64,000 nt of DNA from an uncultured Tenacibaculum sp. (GCA_947501615.1 CANMWK010000001.1:310001-374000), one strand, 5' to 3'; positions 17,798 to 27,263 are shown, counted from the stretch's first letter. Notes: a model not told the origin generated them from the sequence alone. Translations and numbers: made by a program.

Positions 17798-18176
17798 AAG
17801 GTTACAGCTAAAAATAATATACAACAAAACTCACCAAAATCATAGCATTTTGGTGAGTTTTGTACAATCTCTAAAACAAACTTAAACTTACAATCCCTTT
17901 TTCTAGACTTTTTGTTTTTAATTACTTTTTCTTTTTAGCAATAAAACTTCTTCCTTTTCTAGCAATTTTTTATTTTTCTATTCACTTTAATTTTAAAAAA
18001 CTTTTACTTTGTCAAAAACATATAATTGTTTTTCTCTTTCAATTCAAATGTATAACCTTTACAGAGTTGGTACAATATGTATTGAGTGAATGTGATTTTT
18101 TATTGAGTGAAAGTAGTGAGATATTGAGTATAAAGATGTAAATCGTATCAAAAGTCTTTTAAAACGAGTTCAATTA
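17798..18176. other. Convergent intergenic gap, T-rich, with TATTGAGTG repeats
   Basis: After a 17-bp perfect hairpin there is a T-rich stretch (about 17880-18010) without coding potential, then three spaced copies of TATTGAGT around 18080-18130. No RNA gene or ORF of note was found. Confidence 0.5.
17824..17863 (+). terminator. Perfect 17-bp hairpin after the DUF4932 gene
   Basis: The arm ACAAAACTCACCAAAAT is matched exactly across a 6-nt loop. The T-rich right arm suits termination of the plus-strand operon; the symmetry would also allow action on the opposite strand. Confidence 0.85.
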
Positions 18177-19166
18177 TTACTTTGTAGGTTTTTCTATTTT
18201 TTTTAAAGTAGCCTTATTGCCTGTTTTAGAAGTTGAAAAGTCTATTTCATCTTCCCAAACAACTTTTACTTCAGATAAAAAATAAGTGTCTTTTTCTACG
18301 TTATCAATACTATACGTTTTTTTACGTATTTCAATAATATCACCGTCTAACCAATATTTTACATCTTGTGCAGTGTAATTTTTTGTGCCATTTGAACTAT
18401 TAAAAACAAAACTACTGTTGTCAAACCAATTTATAAAAAAATGAAAAGAAGCTGTATCTACACCACCAACGATATATGACGGATGTTTTTTAATGGAGCT
18501 CTTCGTAAAATGATATTTTTTACTGTCTTTTTCAATGATTAACACCTTGTTATTAATATGTGTAATTTTTAATGTTTTCCCATCATAGAAATCTTTTCCA
18601 GATAAATTATGATCTATTTTAGACCGATAGGGTTCCATGAAGTTTCTATCACCAATTATTTGTGGTGCTGTACCTTCATCATAATAGGCAATATCTGAGT
18701 AAAATTCACAATTGTAAGCTTTAGAAAATATTTTTGTTTCCTTTAAAATAGTTTTAAATTCTTCTGAAATCCAAATTACATCTCCCATAAATAACTTCAC
18801 ATCAGCTAAAGTAATAGGTGTTTTTGTTTTGGAAAGAAAACCATCAAAAACATAAACATTTTTGTTTCCTAATGTAATTCCAACCCATTCCCCCTTAATA
18901 ACAGTTTTACCATCTTTTATTTCTTGAAAAATACTAGTATATTCATGAATATCAACTTTTTCGTTAAACTCAAACTTGCCAAGTTTTTTACCTTTTGGTT
19001 TATCTCGATAAACTAAACCTGATTTAGCAGTAACATATTTGATTTCTTTTGCTTGCTTTTCTATTTCAATTGATTCTTTAGGGTTCTTTTTTACAGGAGT
19101 ATTATGTTCTTGGTTTTTACAGCCAAAAACGAATAGTACTAAAAAAAATATAAACGTATTTTTCAT
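18177..19166 (-). CDS. Lipoprotein with N-terminal SH3-like domain
   Basis: The 329-residue protein carries a lipoprotein signal (FLVLFVFGC, Cys16) followed by a charged linker and a bacterial SH3-like domain (residues ~43-115: YVTAKSGLVYRDKPKGKKLGKF, then GEWVGITLGNKNVYVFDGFL). The remaining ~210 residues are not recognised; they contain two internally similar segments around ADVKLFMGDVIWI and AQDVKYWLDGDIIEI, suggesting a repeated domain. It is probably an envelope protein. No operon partner is evident. Confidence 0.75.
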   Translation of the reverse strand: MKNTFIFFLVLFVFGCKNQEHNTPVKKNPKESIEIEKQAKEIKYVTAKSGLVYRDKPKGKKLGKFEFNEKVDIHEYTSIFQEIKDGKTVIKGEWVGITLGNKNVYVFDGFLSKTKTPITLADVKLFMGDVIWISEEFKTILKETKIFSKAYNCEFYSDIAYYDEGTAPQIIGDRNFMEPYRSKIDHNLSGKDFYDGKTLKITHINNKVLIIEKDSKKYHFTKSSIKKHPSYIVGGVDTASFHFFINWFDNSSFVFNSSNGTKNYTAQDVKYWLDGDIIEIRKKTYSIDNVEKDTYFLSEVKVVWEDEIDFSTSKTGNKATLKKIEKPTK

Positions 19167-19246
19167 TACAGTTTTTTTAATGTTGATTAGCTTACTACAG
19201 ATATTACGAAAAAGTTAGAGGATTATGAGCAATAACAACGCTATTT

Positions 19247-20152
19247 TTAAGTGTTTATTGCAGTTGTAATTTGTTTAATAATCTGTTGTATGTCTTCCTT
19301 AAAATCAAACCAGATAGTTTCAGAATCTCTTCTAAACCAAGTTAATTGTCTTTTAGCAAACCTTCTAGTGTTCTTTTTTATTTCAGAAACAGCAAAATCT
19401 AAGTCCCAATTTTCATCAAAGTATTCAAAAAGTTCACGATATCCTACAGTTTGTAAAGCGTTTAAATGTTTATGACTATAAAGTGATTTAGCTTCCTCTA
19501 ATAAACCATTAGCCATCATGATATCAACTCTTTGGTTTATTCGATCATAAATGATTTCTCTATCTGCAGTTAATCCAATCTTAATAGACTTAAAATTTCT
19601 AGGTTCTTTTTCTTTATTGATGAAATAAGAATATGGAGTATTAGTGCCTATACAGATTTCTAGTGCACGAATTAAACGATGAGGATTGTCAATAGCTATC
19701 CTTTGGTAAGATTCGATATCTAGTTTTTTCAATTCTTGCTGAAGAGATTCGATGCCTTGGTTTTCAAATTTTAAAGTTAATTCTTTTCTAATTTTTGAAT
19801 CAACATCAGGGAAATAATCTAAACCTTTCAAAACTGCATCTACATACAAACCACTTCCTCCAACCATAATTTGTGTGCTGTTTTTCTGAAACAAATTATT
19901 TAATTTCGATAAGGCATCTTTTTCAAAGCTACCCACATTGTAATCATCAAAAATACTCCTATTTTGAATAAAATGATGTTGTGCAGCCTCCAGCTCATGG
20001 TGTTCAGGAACCGCAGTACCTATAGTCATTTCTTTATAAAACTGTCTAGAATCACATGAAAGAATATCACAATTAAAATGTTTAGCAAGTTGTATACTCA
20101 AAGCTGTCTTACCAATTGCTGTAGGTCCTACTATTGTGATTAGTGTATTCAT
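19247..20152 (-). CDS. miaA: MiaA, tRNA dimethylallyltransferase
   Basis: MiaA adds a dimethylallyl group to N6 of A37 in tRNAs that read codons starting with U. The 301-residue protein has the P-loop GPTAIGKTALS (residues 9-19), the DSRQFYKEMTIGTA segment with the catalytic-side residues, GGSGLYVDAVLKGLD and the C-terminal KRQLTWFRRD hallmark. It overlaps the upstream channel gene by one base, so the two are probably co-transcribed although their functions are unrelated. Confidence 0.97.
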   Translation of the reverse strand: MNTLITIVGPTAIGKTALSIQLAKHFNCDILSCDSRQFYKEMTIGTAVPEHHELEAAQHHFIQNRSIFDDYNVGSFEKDALSKLNNLFQKNSTQIMVGGSGLYVDAVLKGLDYFPDVDSKIRKELTLKFENQGIESLQQELKKLDIESYQRIAIDNPHRLIRALEICIGTNTPYSYFINKEKEPRNFKSIKIGLTADREIIYDRINQRVDIMMANGLLEEAKSLYSHKHLNALQTVGYRELFEYFDENWDLDFAVSEIKKNTRRFAKRQLTWFRRDSETIWFDFKEDIQQIIKQITTAINT

Positions 20153-20976
20153 TATTCGTTAAGTTTATGTCCACAATGGTAACAGTATATAGCATCATCA
20201 TCATGCCCTTCTGTTGCACAGTGAGGGCAAGATTGTGTATTTAAATCAATATCATTTTGTTTGGCTATTTCAGAAGAAACGATTCCAGTCGGAATTGCTA
20301 TTATAGCGTAACCTAAAATCATTATTACACTCGCAATAAACTGTCCAAAAGGAGTATGAGGTGCAATATCTCCATAACCAACGGTAGTTAAAGTAACAAT
20401 TGCCCAGTATACACTTCTAGGTATACTAGTAAAACCATTTTCAGAACCTTCCACAAGGTACATTACCGACCCGAGAATAATACACAATATTAAAACGAAG
20501 AACAGAAATACTGATATTCTTGCTCTGCTGGCTTTTAGAGCTTTAACTAAATGCTGAGATTCTCCTATAAATCTAGCTAATTTTAAAATTCGAAATACAC
20601 GAAGTAAGCGTAAAGCTCTTAAAGCAACTAAAGTATTAGTACCAATAAAAATTACGGAAAGATATTTTGGAATAGTAGATAGAAAATCTATAATACCATA
20701 AAAACTGAAAATGTATTTTGAAGGTTTTTTAATAGAAATTATCCTCAATATATATTCAATACTAAATAAAATAGTTATTATCCATTCAGCAATATTTAAT
20801 TCAAAGCTATACTGTAAACGAATGCTATTTACACTCTCTAGCATAACAATGGTTATACTTAGTAAAATAGCAATTAGGAGAACAACATCAAAAAGTTTTC
20901 CTTCTGGTGTATCTGCTTCATAAATTACTTCATGAAGTTTTTGTCTCCAATTTTTCTTAGTTTTTTGGGTACTCAA
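20152..20976 (-). CDS. Voltage-gated potassium channel with C-terminal zinc ribbon
   Basis: The 274-residue protein has six membrane helices in the Kv layout. S4 (RALRLLRVFRILKLARF, residues 120-136) carries regularly spaced arginines, and the selectivity filter TVGYGD is intact at residues 198-203. The cytoplasmic tail ends with two Cys pairs, CPHC and CYHCGH, forming a probable zinc ribbon. That tail is seen in related bacterial channels and may serve assembly or redox sensing. The gene overlaps miaA by one base. Confidence 0.93.
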   Translation of the reverse strand: MSTQKTKKNWRQKLHEVIYEADTPEGKLFDVVLLIAILLSITIVMLESVNSIRLQYSFELNIAEWIITILFSIEYILRIISIKKPSKYIFSFYGIIDFLSTIPKYLSVIFIGTNTLVALRALRLLRVFRILKLARFIGESQHLVKALKASRARISVFLFFVLILCIILGSVMYLVEGSENGFTSIPRSVYWAIVTLTTVGYGDIAPHTPFGQFIASVIMILGYAIIAIPTGIVSSEIAKQNDIDLNTQSCPHCATEGHDDDAIYCYHCGHKLNE

Positions 20977-20998
20977 AGCAGTAAATATTTGAACAATA

Positions 20999-22096
20999 TT
21001 ACAAATTATTTTCTAGTTCGTACCGTACTATTTTATTAGGATTATTAGTTGCTAAATAGTTTTTTACAATTGTTTTTGCTAAGATCTTATTTTTAACAGG
21101 AGTGAGCACGTTTTTCAGTATGTCAATTTTATTGGTTTGATACGATAAATTTGTGTAAGCATAACCAATCACCTCATTTTTTTCAATAAGTATAACAGCA
21201 TTTTCTTCTGGAATACGACCTTTAGAAACAATAATAAAATGATCGTGACCAAAGTTTTTTTCTGTCATTTTTCTCTTGCGAATAATGTTGTATTTAGGTT
21301 TTAATGTATCTAATTGTAAATAATATTTTAATCTTGTAAATAGTTCGTTACCTGTGTTTTCATAAGTTATAGAATCTACTTTTTCTTTTATTTTTAAAGC
21401 TCTTTTAGATTGTTTTAAGAATAGTTTATTAGCTTCAAATCTGATATTTTTACCTCTACCAATAAAAATTATACTTCCTTCTTCATTATGAACGTAATAA
21501 ACACCTTCTTCTTCAGGTAAATCATCAAGTATACTTTTAATTTTCAGTTTATGATTTCTATTATCAACATACTTTATCGTATGTTTAATTATATCTTTTT
21601 GTTTGTCCTTTTCTAAGAGTAATTGAAATAATTTAACCGTAGCTAAAGCGTCACCATTAGCCCTATGCCTATCGGTAACAGGAATCCCTAAATTTCTACA
21701 TAGTTTACCTAAACTATAGGATGGTTGTTCAGGAATTAATTTTTTACTTAAAGAAACTGTACATAGCGTATTTCTACAATAGTCATAACCTAAACGATTA
21801 AATTCAGTTTTAAGCATTCTATAATCAAAAGCAGCATTATGCGCAACTATGATACAATTTTCAGTAATTTCTATAATACGTTTGGCAATTTCATGAAATT
21901 TTGGAGCATTACGTAGCATTTTGTTGTTAATTCCTGTCAAACTAACAACAAATTCTTGTATTTCTCTTTCTGGATTAACTAAGGTTATAAATTGATCAAC
22001 AACTGAATGCCCATCAAATTTATATGCGGCAATCTCAGTAATTCCTTCCTCGTTAAATTTTCCTCCTGTGGTTTCAATATCTAAAATAACATACAT
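20999..22096 (-). CDS. DnaQ-type 3'-5' exonuclease fused to a GIY-YIG domain
   Basis: The 365-residue protein starts with a DEDDh exonuclease (residues 1-170): ILDIETTGG gives the first Asp/Glu pair, AHNAAFDYRML the next Asp, and HRANGDALAT the His and Asp of ExoIII. After a linker, residues ~190-275 form a UvrC-like GIY-YIG module (EEGVYYVHNEEGSIIFIGRGKNI). The first GIY position reads GVY and YIG reads FIG, within family variation. The last ~90 residues are unassigned. The DnaQ plus UvrC/Cho-like fusion suggests a DNA repair or processing nuclease. Confidence 0.9.
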   Translation of the reverse strand: MYVILDIETTGGKFNEEGITEIAAYKFDGHSVVDQFITLVNPEREIQEFVVSLTGINNKMLRNAPKFHEIAKRIIEITENCIIVAHNAAFDYRMLKTEFNRLGYDYCRNTLCTVSLSKKLIPEQPSYSLGKLCRNLGIPVTDRHRANGDALATVKLFQLLLEKDKQKDIIKHTIKYVDNRNHKLKIKSILDDLPEEEGVYYVHNEEGSIIFIGRGKNIRFEANKLFLKQSKRALKIKEKVDSITYENTGNELFTRLKYYLQLDTLKPKYNIIRKRKMTEKNFGHDHFIIVSKGRIPEENAVILIEKNEVIGYAYTNLSYQTNKIDILKNVLTPVKNKILAKTIVKNYLATNNPNKIVRYELENNL

Positions 22097-22187
22097 GCAA
22101 ATGCCTCTTCCATTAAAAATTAAAGTAATATTAAGGAATTATTAACAGCAAATATAAGAAAACCAGTTTAGTATTTTAAAGCAATCG

Positions 22188-22847
22188 TTAAACGGTATAA
22201 TTTCTGCTTCCAAAAATTGAACTTCCAATGCGTACCATTGTGCTTCCATTGGCTATGGCTAACTTATAATCACCACTCATTCCCATTGATAGTATTGAAA
22301 AATCTGAGTTTGTATTCTTAAGTTCGTCAAATAAATTACGTAATGACGTAAACTCTTGAGTCAATTGTTCTATATTATCAGTAAATGTAGCCATTCCCAT
22401 GAGTCCAACTACTTTTACATTATTTAAATTATTTGATTCTTTTGAATTCAATATGGTTTTAATTTCTTCAAATGGTAAACCGAACTTTGTTTCTTCTTTT
22501 GCAATACGAGCTTGTAGTAAACAGTTAATAGTTCTATCGTGTTTTACCGCTTGTTTGTTAATTTCAACTAATGTTTTAAAGCTATCAACTCCATGAATCA
22601 AATCTACAAAATGAGCCATGTATTTTACTTTGTTACGCTGTAAATGACCAATCATATGCCATAGAATGTCTTTTGGCAATTCATCATATTTCGCAACCAT
22701 TTCTTGTATTTTATTTTCACCAAAAATGCGTTGACCAGCTTCATAAGCTTCTTTTAAATCAGCAACTGGTTTTGTTTTAGAAACGGCGACTAATGTAACT
22801 TCTTTTGGAAGTGTGTTTTTTATTTGAATTAAATTTTCTTTAATCAT
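22188..22847 (-). CDS. YggS/PROSC family PLP homeostasis protein
   Basis: The 219-residue protein carries LVAVSKTKPVADL with the PLP-binding lysine (~residue 24), FGENKIQE, WHMIGHLQRNKVKY and the C-terminal SMGMSGDYKLAIANGSTMVRIGSSIFG. These are the family's standard motifs. Members bind PLP, have no known catalytic role and balance vitamin B6 and amino acid pools. Its start overlaps the end of the DUF1015 gene by 4 nt, so it belongs to the serine/PLP gene run. Confidence 0.95.
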   Translation of the reverse strand: MIKENLIQIKNTLPKEVTLVAVSKTKPVADLKEAYEAGQRIFGENKIQEMVAKYDELPKDILWHMIGHLQRNKVKYMAHFVDLIHGVDSFKTLVEINKQAVKHDRTINCLLQARIAKEETKFGLPFEEIKTILNSKESNNLNNVKVVGLMGMATFTDNIEQLTQEFTSLRNLFDELKNTNSDFSILSMGMSGDYKLAIANGSTMVRIGSSIFGSRNYTV

Positions 22848-24085
22848 AAGATTTCATAAATCGTTAAAGCACTTCGTAGTTTAGGTTCTATATAAGTAGT
22901 TTTAGGAGGCATTACCAATCCTTTATCTACTATAGTTTTTATTTCTTCAATTGTAGTTGGCATCATACCAAAAGAGACTTTAAAATCTCCGCTATCTACT
23001 TTTGTTTTTAATTCTAAACTATCGGATTTGTCTTGTGAGTAAATAATTTTTGAATCGTCTCGAATGTCTTCTATACCTAAAATTGGTTTTAAAACTGTTC
23101 GATATAAAATTTCAGCATCTAATTTGCTTAATTCATCAGTAAATTCGTAAGCAGATTTACGTAAGTATAATGCGTAAAATTCACCTTTGAGATACATACT
23201 AAAGTGATGTTTCTCCTTAGGTTTATATAATTCTTGACCTCTTTTTTCAATTCTGAAATAGGTATCTAGTTCAATTAAAAACTCATCAGGAGTTAATCCA
23301 TTTAAATCTTTGATCAATCTATTGAATTCGTAAATACTAAGCTGACTTTCTGGTAATAAATAACTCATAAAGAAGTTGTAATCTTCGTCACCAGTATGAT
23401 TTGGGTTTTCATTGGCTAGATTCTCAGCTAAAATACAAGAAGATGTTGTACGATGATGACCATCAGCAATATATAAGGTTTTAATATCTTTGAAGGCATC
23501 AACTAAGTATTGCAGATCTGAAGTATCGTTAACTATCCATAAAAAATGCAAATCTTTATCAGAAGTAGTAAATTCATATTCTGCTCTTTCTTTTTGATAT
23601 TTCTGAATAATCTCTTCTACTTTATCATTATCAGGGTAGGTAAGTAGTACAGGTTCAGCATTAAAACCAGTATTTTTTAGATAATTCTCAAATAATAATT
23701 CTCTTTTTCTTAGCGTACGTTCATGGATCTTGATTACGTTATTATGATAATCTTCCGTAGAAGTTGCCGCTATAATTCCTGAAAAAGATTGTCCAGAAGA
23801 TATCTTTTGATAAACATACAAAGAAGCTTCTTTATCTTGAGTAAAAATGTGATCTTCTTTAAATTCTAAATAACGATTATGAACTAATTTAAAACGCTTT
23901 TCACCAGTAACATCCTGCGAATGATACTTATATCCAGGATTTACTACATGTAAAAATGTAAAAGGATTAAATGCTAGTTTAGCATCTAATTCTGTTTCTG
24001 GATAAGTTTCATAAGATTTAGAAGATACCAGAGCAACTTTGTCTCTGGTTGGTCTTACTGCTTTAAATGGTTTTATTTTAGCCAT
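22844..24085 (-). CDS. DUF1015 family protein
   Basis: The 413-residue protein opens with IKPFKAVRPTRDKV and contains YIADGHHRTTSS (~residues 213-224), both diagnostic of DUF1015 (HI0933-unrelated, often listed as SerB-operon or YerA-like protein of unknown function). No membrane segment is present. It lies 3 nt after the SerA-like gene and overlaps yggS by 4 nt. DUF1015 genes are frequently found beside serA and serC, so a role in serine metabolism is likely but not demonstrated by the sequence. Confidence 0.9.
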   Translation of the reverse strand: MAKIKPFKAVRPTRDKVALVSSKSYETYPETELDAKLAFNPFTFLHVVNPGYKYHSQDVTGEKRFKLVHNRYLEFKEDHIFTQDKEASLYVYQKISSGQSFSGIIAATSTEDYHNNVIKIHERTLRKRELLFENYLKNTGFNAEPVLLTYPDNDKVEEIIQKYQKERAEYEFTTSDKDLHFLWIVNDTSDLQYLVDAFKDIKTLYIADGHHRTTSSCILAENLANENPNHTGDEDYNFFMSYLLPESQLSIYEFNRLIKDLNGLTPDEFLIELDTYFRIEKRGQELYKPKEKHHFSMYLKGEFYALYLRKSAYEFTDELSKLDAEILYRTVLKPILGIEDIRDDSKIIYSQDKSDSLELKTKVDSGDFKVSFGMMPTTIEEIKTIVDKGLVMPPKTTYIEPKLRSALTIYEIL

Positions 24086-24088
24086 AAT

Positions 24089-25030
24089 TTATGCTAGTAA
24101 ATTAGCGATTTGATTTGCTAATTCGATACTAATTTTTTGTTGTGCTTCGTTTGTTGCTTCTGCGATGTTTGGCGATAACGATAAATTCGGATTCATTAAT
24201 AATTGAATCTCTGGATTTGGTTGATTCTCAAATGCATCTAAGGCAGCATAACGAATTGGGCCTTTATCAATGGCTTCAATCAAAGCAATTTCGTCTACCA
24301 ATCCACCTTTTACACAGTTTAGAATAATAACACCTTCTTTTACTTTTTTAAATTCAGCTTCACCCAATCTAAAATTATCAGAATTTAAATGCACTGTAAT
24401 ACAATCAGATTCCTCTAATAATTCATCAAAAGGAATGCTATTGAAGTCAAAATGTAAGGTCTGTCCATCAAAAAACTCTAATTCTACAGAAGTTTCAATA
24501 ACTTCAGGATCAGAAAAAACAACTTTCATTCCGTAACCTAAAGCAATTTTAGCAGTTGCTAAACTTGAATTATTAATTCCGATTAACCCTAACGTTTTAC
24601 CTCTTAATTCTATACCGTGATATAATTTTTGTAATCCTTTAAAATTCATATCACCTTCTAAAGGCATTTCTCGATTCGCTTGGTGTAAACTTCTTGCTAA
24701 ACCAGTTAGGTGAGCAAAAATTAATTCGGCAATAGCATTTGCACCTCCTTCTTTACTATGCACAATATGTAAACCTTGATCGATTGCATATTGCACATCA
24801 ATATTATCCATAGTTCCTGCAGAAGCTATTAATTTTAAAGTTGGGCAGTCATCAATTAACTCTTGTTGAATTTGAGTATTATTTTTCACTAAAATAGCAT
24901 CAATACTATTGTCGTTAATATAGTTTTCAAGTTGCTCTTGCGCTACTTTAGTAATGATTACTTCAAATCCTTTGCTTTCTAAAATATCAACTCCACCTTG
25001 AGTAATTCCTTCGTTTACTAATATTTTCAT
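24089..25030 (-). CDS. SerA-like D-3-phosphoglycerate dehydrogenase homologue with altered active site
   Basis: The 313-residue protein aligns by eye along its whole length with flavobacterial SerA: FAHLTGLARSLHQANREMPLEGD, ELEFFDGQTL and LLMNPNLSLSP are unmistakable. Yet key residues differ. The NAD-binding GxGxxG is GINNSS (151-156), the substrate Arg position is Lys241 (CVKGG), and the catalytic His of PHIGA is Asn288 (PNIAE). Glu268 of the catalytic relay is kept. It sits between serC and DUF1015. I read it as an inactive or repurposed SerA paralogue; the frame is intact, so it is not a simple pseudogene. Confidence 0.88.
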   Translation of the reverse strand: MKILVNEGITQGGVDILESKGFEVIITKVAQEQLENYINDNSIDAILVKNNTQIQQELIDDCPTLKLIASAGTMDNIDVQYAIDQGLHIVHSKEGGANAIAELIFAHLTGLARSLHQANREMPLEGDMNFKGLQKLYHGIELRGKTLGLIGINNSSLATAKIALGYGMKVVFSDPEVIETSVELEFFDGQTLHFDFNSIPFDELLEESDCITVHLNSDNFRLGEAEFKKVKEGVIILNCVKGGLVDEIALIEAIDKGPIRYAALDAFENQPNPEIQLLMNPNLSLSPNIAEATNEAQQKISIELANQIANLLA

Positions 25031-25051
25031 TTTATAATTTAAATCGTTTGT

Positions 25052-25116
25052 ACATTAATCTGAGTTTGTTTCAGTTTTTCTTATTGATAAGATTTCAAAA
25101 CAAGTTCAGAATGACA
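25052..25116. repeat. Degenerate palindromic element between serC and the SerA-like gene
   Basis: TCTGAGTTTGTTTC on the left and GAAAACAAGTTCAGA-like sequence on the right form an imperfect hairpin of about 60 nt, ending AGTTCAGAATGACA. This resembles the palindromic repeats scattered in flavobacterial genomes. Confidence 0.45.
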
Positions 25117-25121
25117 TATTT

Positions 25122-26186
25122 TTATGCTGTTCTCTCTAATTCTTTCATAACATCTACTAAAGCTTGTACGCTATATAATGGTAAAGCATTGTACATACTA
25201 GCCCTGTAACCACCAACTGAACGATGCCCGTTGATTCCATTAATACGAGCTTCGGTCCACATTGAATCAAAACGAGTTTTTAAATCCTCGTTTGATATTG
25301 TAAATGTTGCGTTCATGATACTACGATCTTCTTTAGCGACAACACCTTCAAAAAGAGCGTTTCTATCGATTTCACTGTACAGTAATTGAGCTTTCTTTTT
25401 ATTTACGTCTTCAATAAAAGGTATACCACCTATGTTTTTTAACCAGTCTAAGGTTAAGGTAGATACATACACTGCAAAAACAGAAGGTGTATGAAACATA
25501 CTTTCTTTTTCTACATGTATTTTATAATTCAACATCGATGGAACTTCTCTGCTAATACGATCTAATAATTCCTCTTTAATAACCACTAAAGTGGTACCTG
25601 CTGGTCCCATGTTTTTTTGCGCACCTGCATATATTAAATCAAATTTTGTAAAATCTAACTGACGAGAAAAAATATCAGAACTCATATCACAAATTAACGG
25701 AACATTAGTTTCAGGAAATTCATTCATTTGAGTTCCATAAATGGTATTATTACTTGTACAATGAAAGTAATCTACATCGTTAGGAACGGTATAACCTTTC
25801 GGTATGTATGTGAAATTTTTGTCTTCAGAAGAAGCAACTTCAACTAAATTTCCAAAAAGTTTAGCCTCTTTAATCGCTTTAGTACTCCAAGTTCCAGAAT
25901 TTAAATATGCAGCTTTCGTATTAAGAAAGTTATAAGCAATCATTAAAAACTGAGTACTAGCACCACCTTGTAAGAATAATGCTTTGTAACCTTTATCTAA
26001 TAAATTTAAATGTTCTAAAGCTAAAGTTCTTCCTTTTTCTATGATTTCAACAAAAGGTTTACTTCTATGGGAAATTTCTATTAACGATAAATCATCATTA
26101 TTAAAATTAAGAACAGCTTCAGAAGCTTTTTGCAATACTTCTTCTGGTAGAATACAAGGTCCGGCACTGAAATTATGCTTTTTCAT
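25122..26186 (-). CDS. serC: SerC, phosphoserine aminotransferase
   Basis: SerC converts 3-phosphohydroxypyruvate and glutamate to phosphoserine using PLP. The 354-residue length is standard. Landmarks are the N-terminal HNFSAGPCILPEEVL, LFLQGGASTQF, TSNNTIYGTQ and the PLP lysine in YAGAQKNMGPAG; the C-terminus contains HRSVGGYRASMYNALP. All active-site residues appear intact, in contrast to the neighbouring SerA-like protein. It starts 10 nt after the stop of the acyl-CoA reductase gene, so both share one transcript. Confidence 0.97.
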   Translation of the reverse strand: MKKHNFSAGPCILPEEVLQKASEAVLNFNNDDLSLIEISHRSKPFVEIIEKGRTLALEHLNLLDKGYKALFLQGGASTQFLMIAYNFLNTKAAYLNSGTWSTKAIKEAKLFGNLVEVASSEDKNFTYIPKGYTVPNDVDYFHCTSNNTIYGTQMNEFPETNVPLICDMSSDIFSRQLDFTKFDLIYAGAQKNMGPAGTTLVVIKEELLDRISREVPSMLNYKIHVEKESMFHTPSVFAVYVSTLTLDWLKNIGGIPFIEDVNKKKAQLLYSEIDRNALFEGVVAKEDRSIMNATFTISNEDLKTRFDSMWTEARINGINGHRSVGGYRASMYNALPLYSVQALVDVMKELERTA

Positions 26187-26196
26187 TTAAAAAGGT

Positions 26197-27258
26197 TTAG
26201 AGGTTAGATAGAAAATTTAGCGTGTTTACACCATCGGCATAGTCCCATAAATTAGGGTGTTGTGTTTGTCCGAAAGCAATTTCTTGTTCTAGAAAATCTT
26301 TAGCAACTACACATTGTATTTTATCTCGATCTTCGTGTAATTTAATCTTTAAATCATCTGAATTATCATAATATTCATAGAAAATAGAAGCGATAGGAGA
26401 AGCATAACTTTCATCTTCCTTAATCATTAAAAATCCGTTTTCTAAAATATCAAATTCACTCATTAAGTATACAGCTTTGTTATAATCGTAATTATTCGCA
26501 TACTTTGCATTATTGATGATATTTTGCTTGTTGTACATTCCTTTAAAGAATTGATCGAAATCATAATCTTTAGGGATAAAAATTTTAGAAACAGAACGAC
26601 AACCTAATCCGAAATAACGAAAAACATCTTCACTAAGTTTCTCATAATCTTCTTCATTTTCATTACCAGTAATAATAGCAACAGAATTTCTGTTTTTACG
26701 AATAATATTAGGTTTATCTTTAAAATAGAATTCAAAGTAACGAGCAGTATTGTTACTACCTGTAGCAATTACAGCATCAAAATTTTCTAGTTTCTCACTA
26801 GTGAATGTAATTTTCCCTTTGAATTCATCATTACAAAACTCAAGATATTTAGCTATAAATGGAAGTAAATGCTTGTCGTTAGTTGATAATTTAGCAAGTA
26901 CAGCATGGCCAGAAATCAGAACAGAAAGAAAATCATGAAAACCTACTAATGGAATGTTACCAGCCATAACAACAGCTACAACCTTATTAGAATCTGTAAT
27001 TAAGGATTCATCTTTTGTCCATTTTTCAATATTAGACAGTGTTAAAGCTTTAGTCCAGCTCTCACAAGCAAACAGTAAATTTTCTTTTGTAAACCAGCTG
27101 TTATTTTCTTCGGCTAATTTTAATTGATGTTTAAATCCATCAAAGAAAATATCATTAAACTCGACAGTATCATTTTTTTGAATCCCTTCTCGAGAAAACT
27201 GACTTAAAAAGTTACCTAATTTTACAAACGCATCAATACGTTTTCTAATTTTATCCAT
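26197..27258 (-). CDS. Acyl-CoA reductase (LuxC-like)
   Basis: The 353-residue protein belongs to the LuxC branch of the aldehyde dehydrogenase superfamily, with VVAVMAGNIPLVGFHDFL (~residues 91-108), VIATGSNNTARYFEFYF and the probable catalytic cysteine in GLGCRSVSKIF. It would reduce an acyl-CoA or related acyl donor to an aldehyde. There are no luxAB genes nearby. It is divergent from a ferredoxin gene across 71 nt and upstream of serC, an arrangement I recall as conserved in flavobacteria. The substrate is unknown. Confidence 0.85.
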   Translation of the reverse strand: MDKIRKRIDAFVKLGNFLSQFSREGIQKNDTVEFNDIFFDGFKHQLKLAEENNSWFTKENLLFACESWTKALTLSNIEKWTKDESLITDSNKVVAVVMAGNIPLVGFHDFLSVLISGHAVLAKLSTNDKHLLPFIAKYLEFCNDEFKGKITFTSEKLENFDAVIATGSNNTARYFEFYFKDKPNIIRKNRNSVAIITGNENEEDYEKLSEDVFRYFGLGCRSVSKIFIPKDYDFDQFFKGMYNKQNIINNAKYANNYDYNKAVYLMSEFDILENGFLMIKEDESYASPIASIFYEYYDNSDDLKIKLHEDRDKIQCVVAKDFLEQEIAFGQTQHPNLWDYADGVNTLNFLSNL

Positions 27259-27263
27259 TTAAA

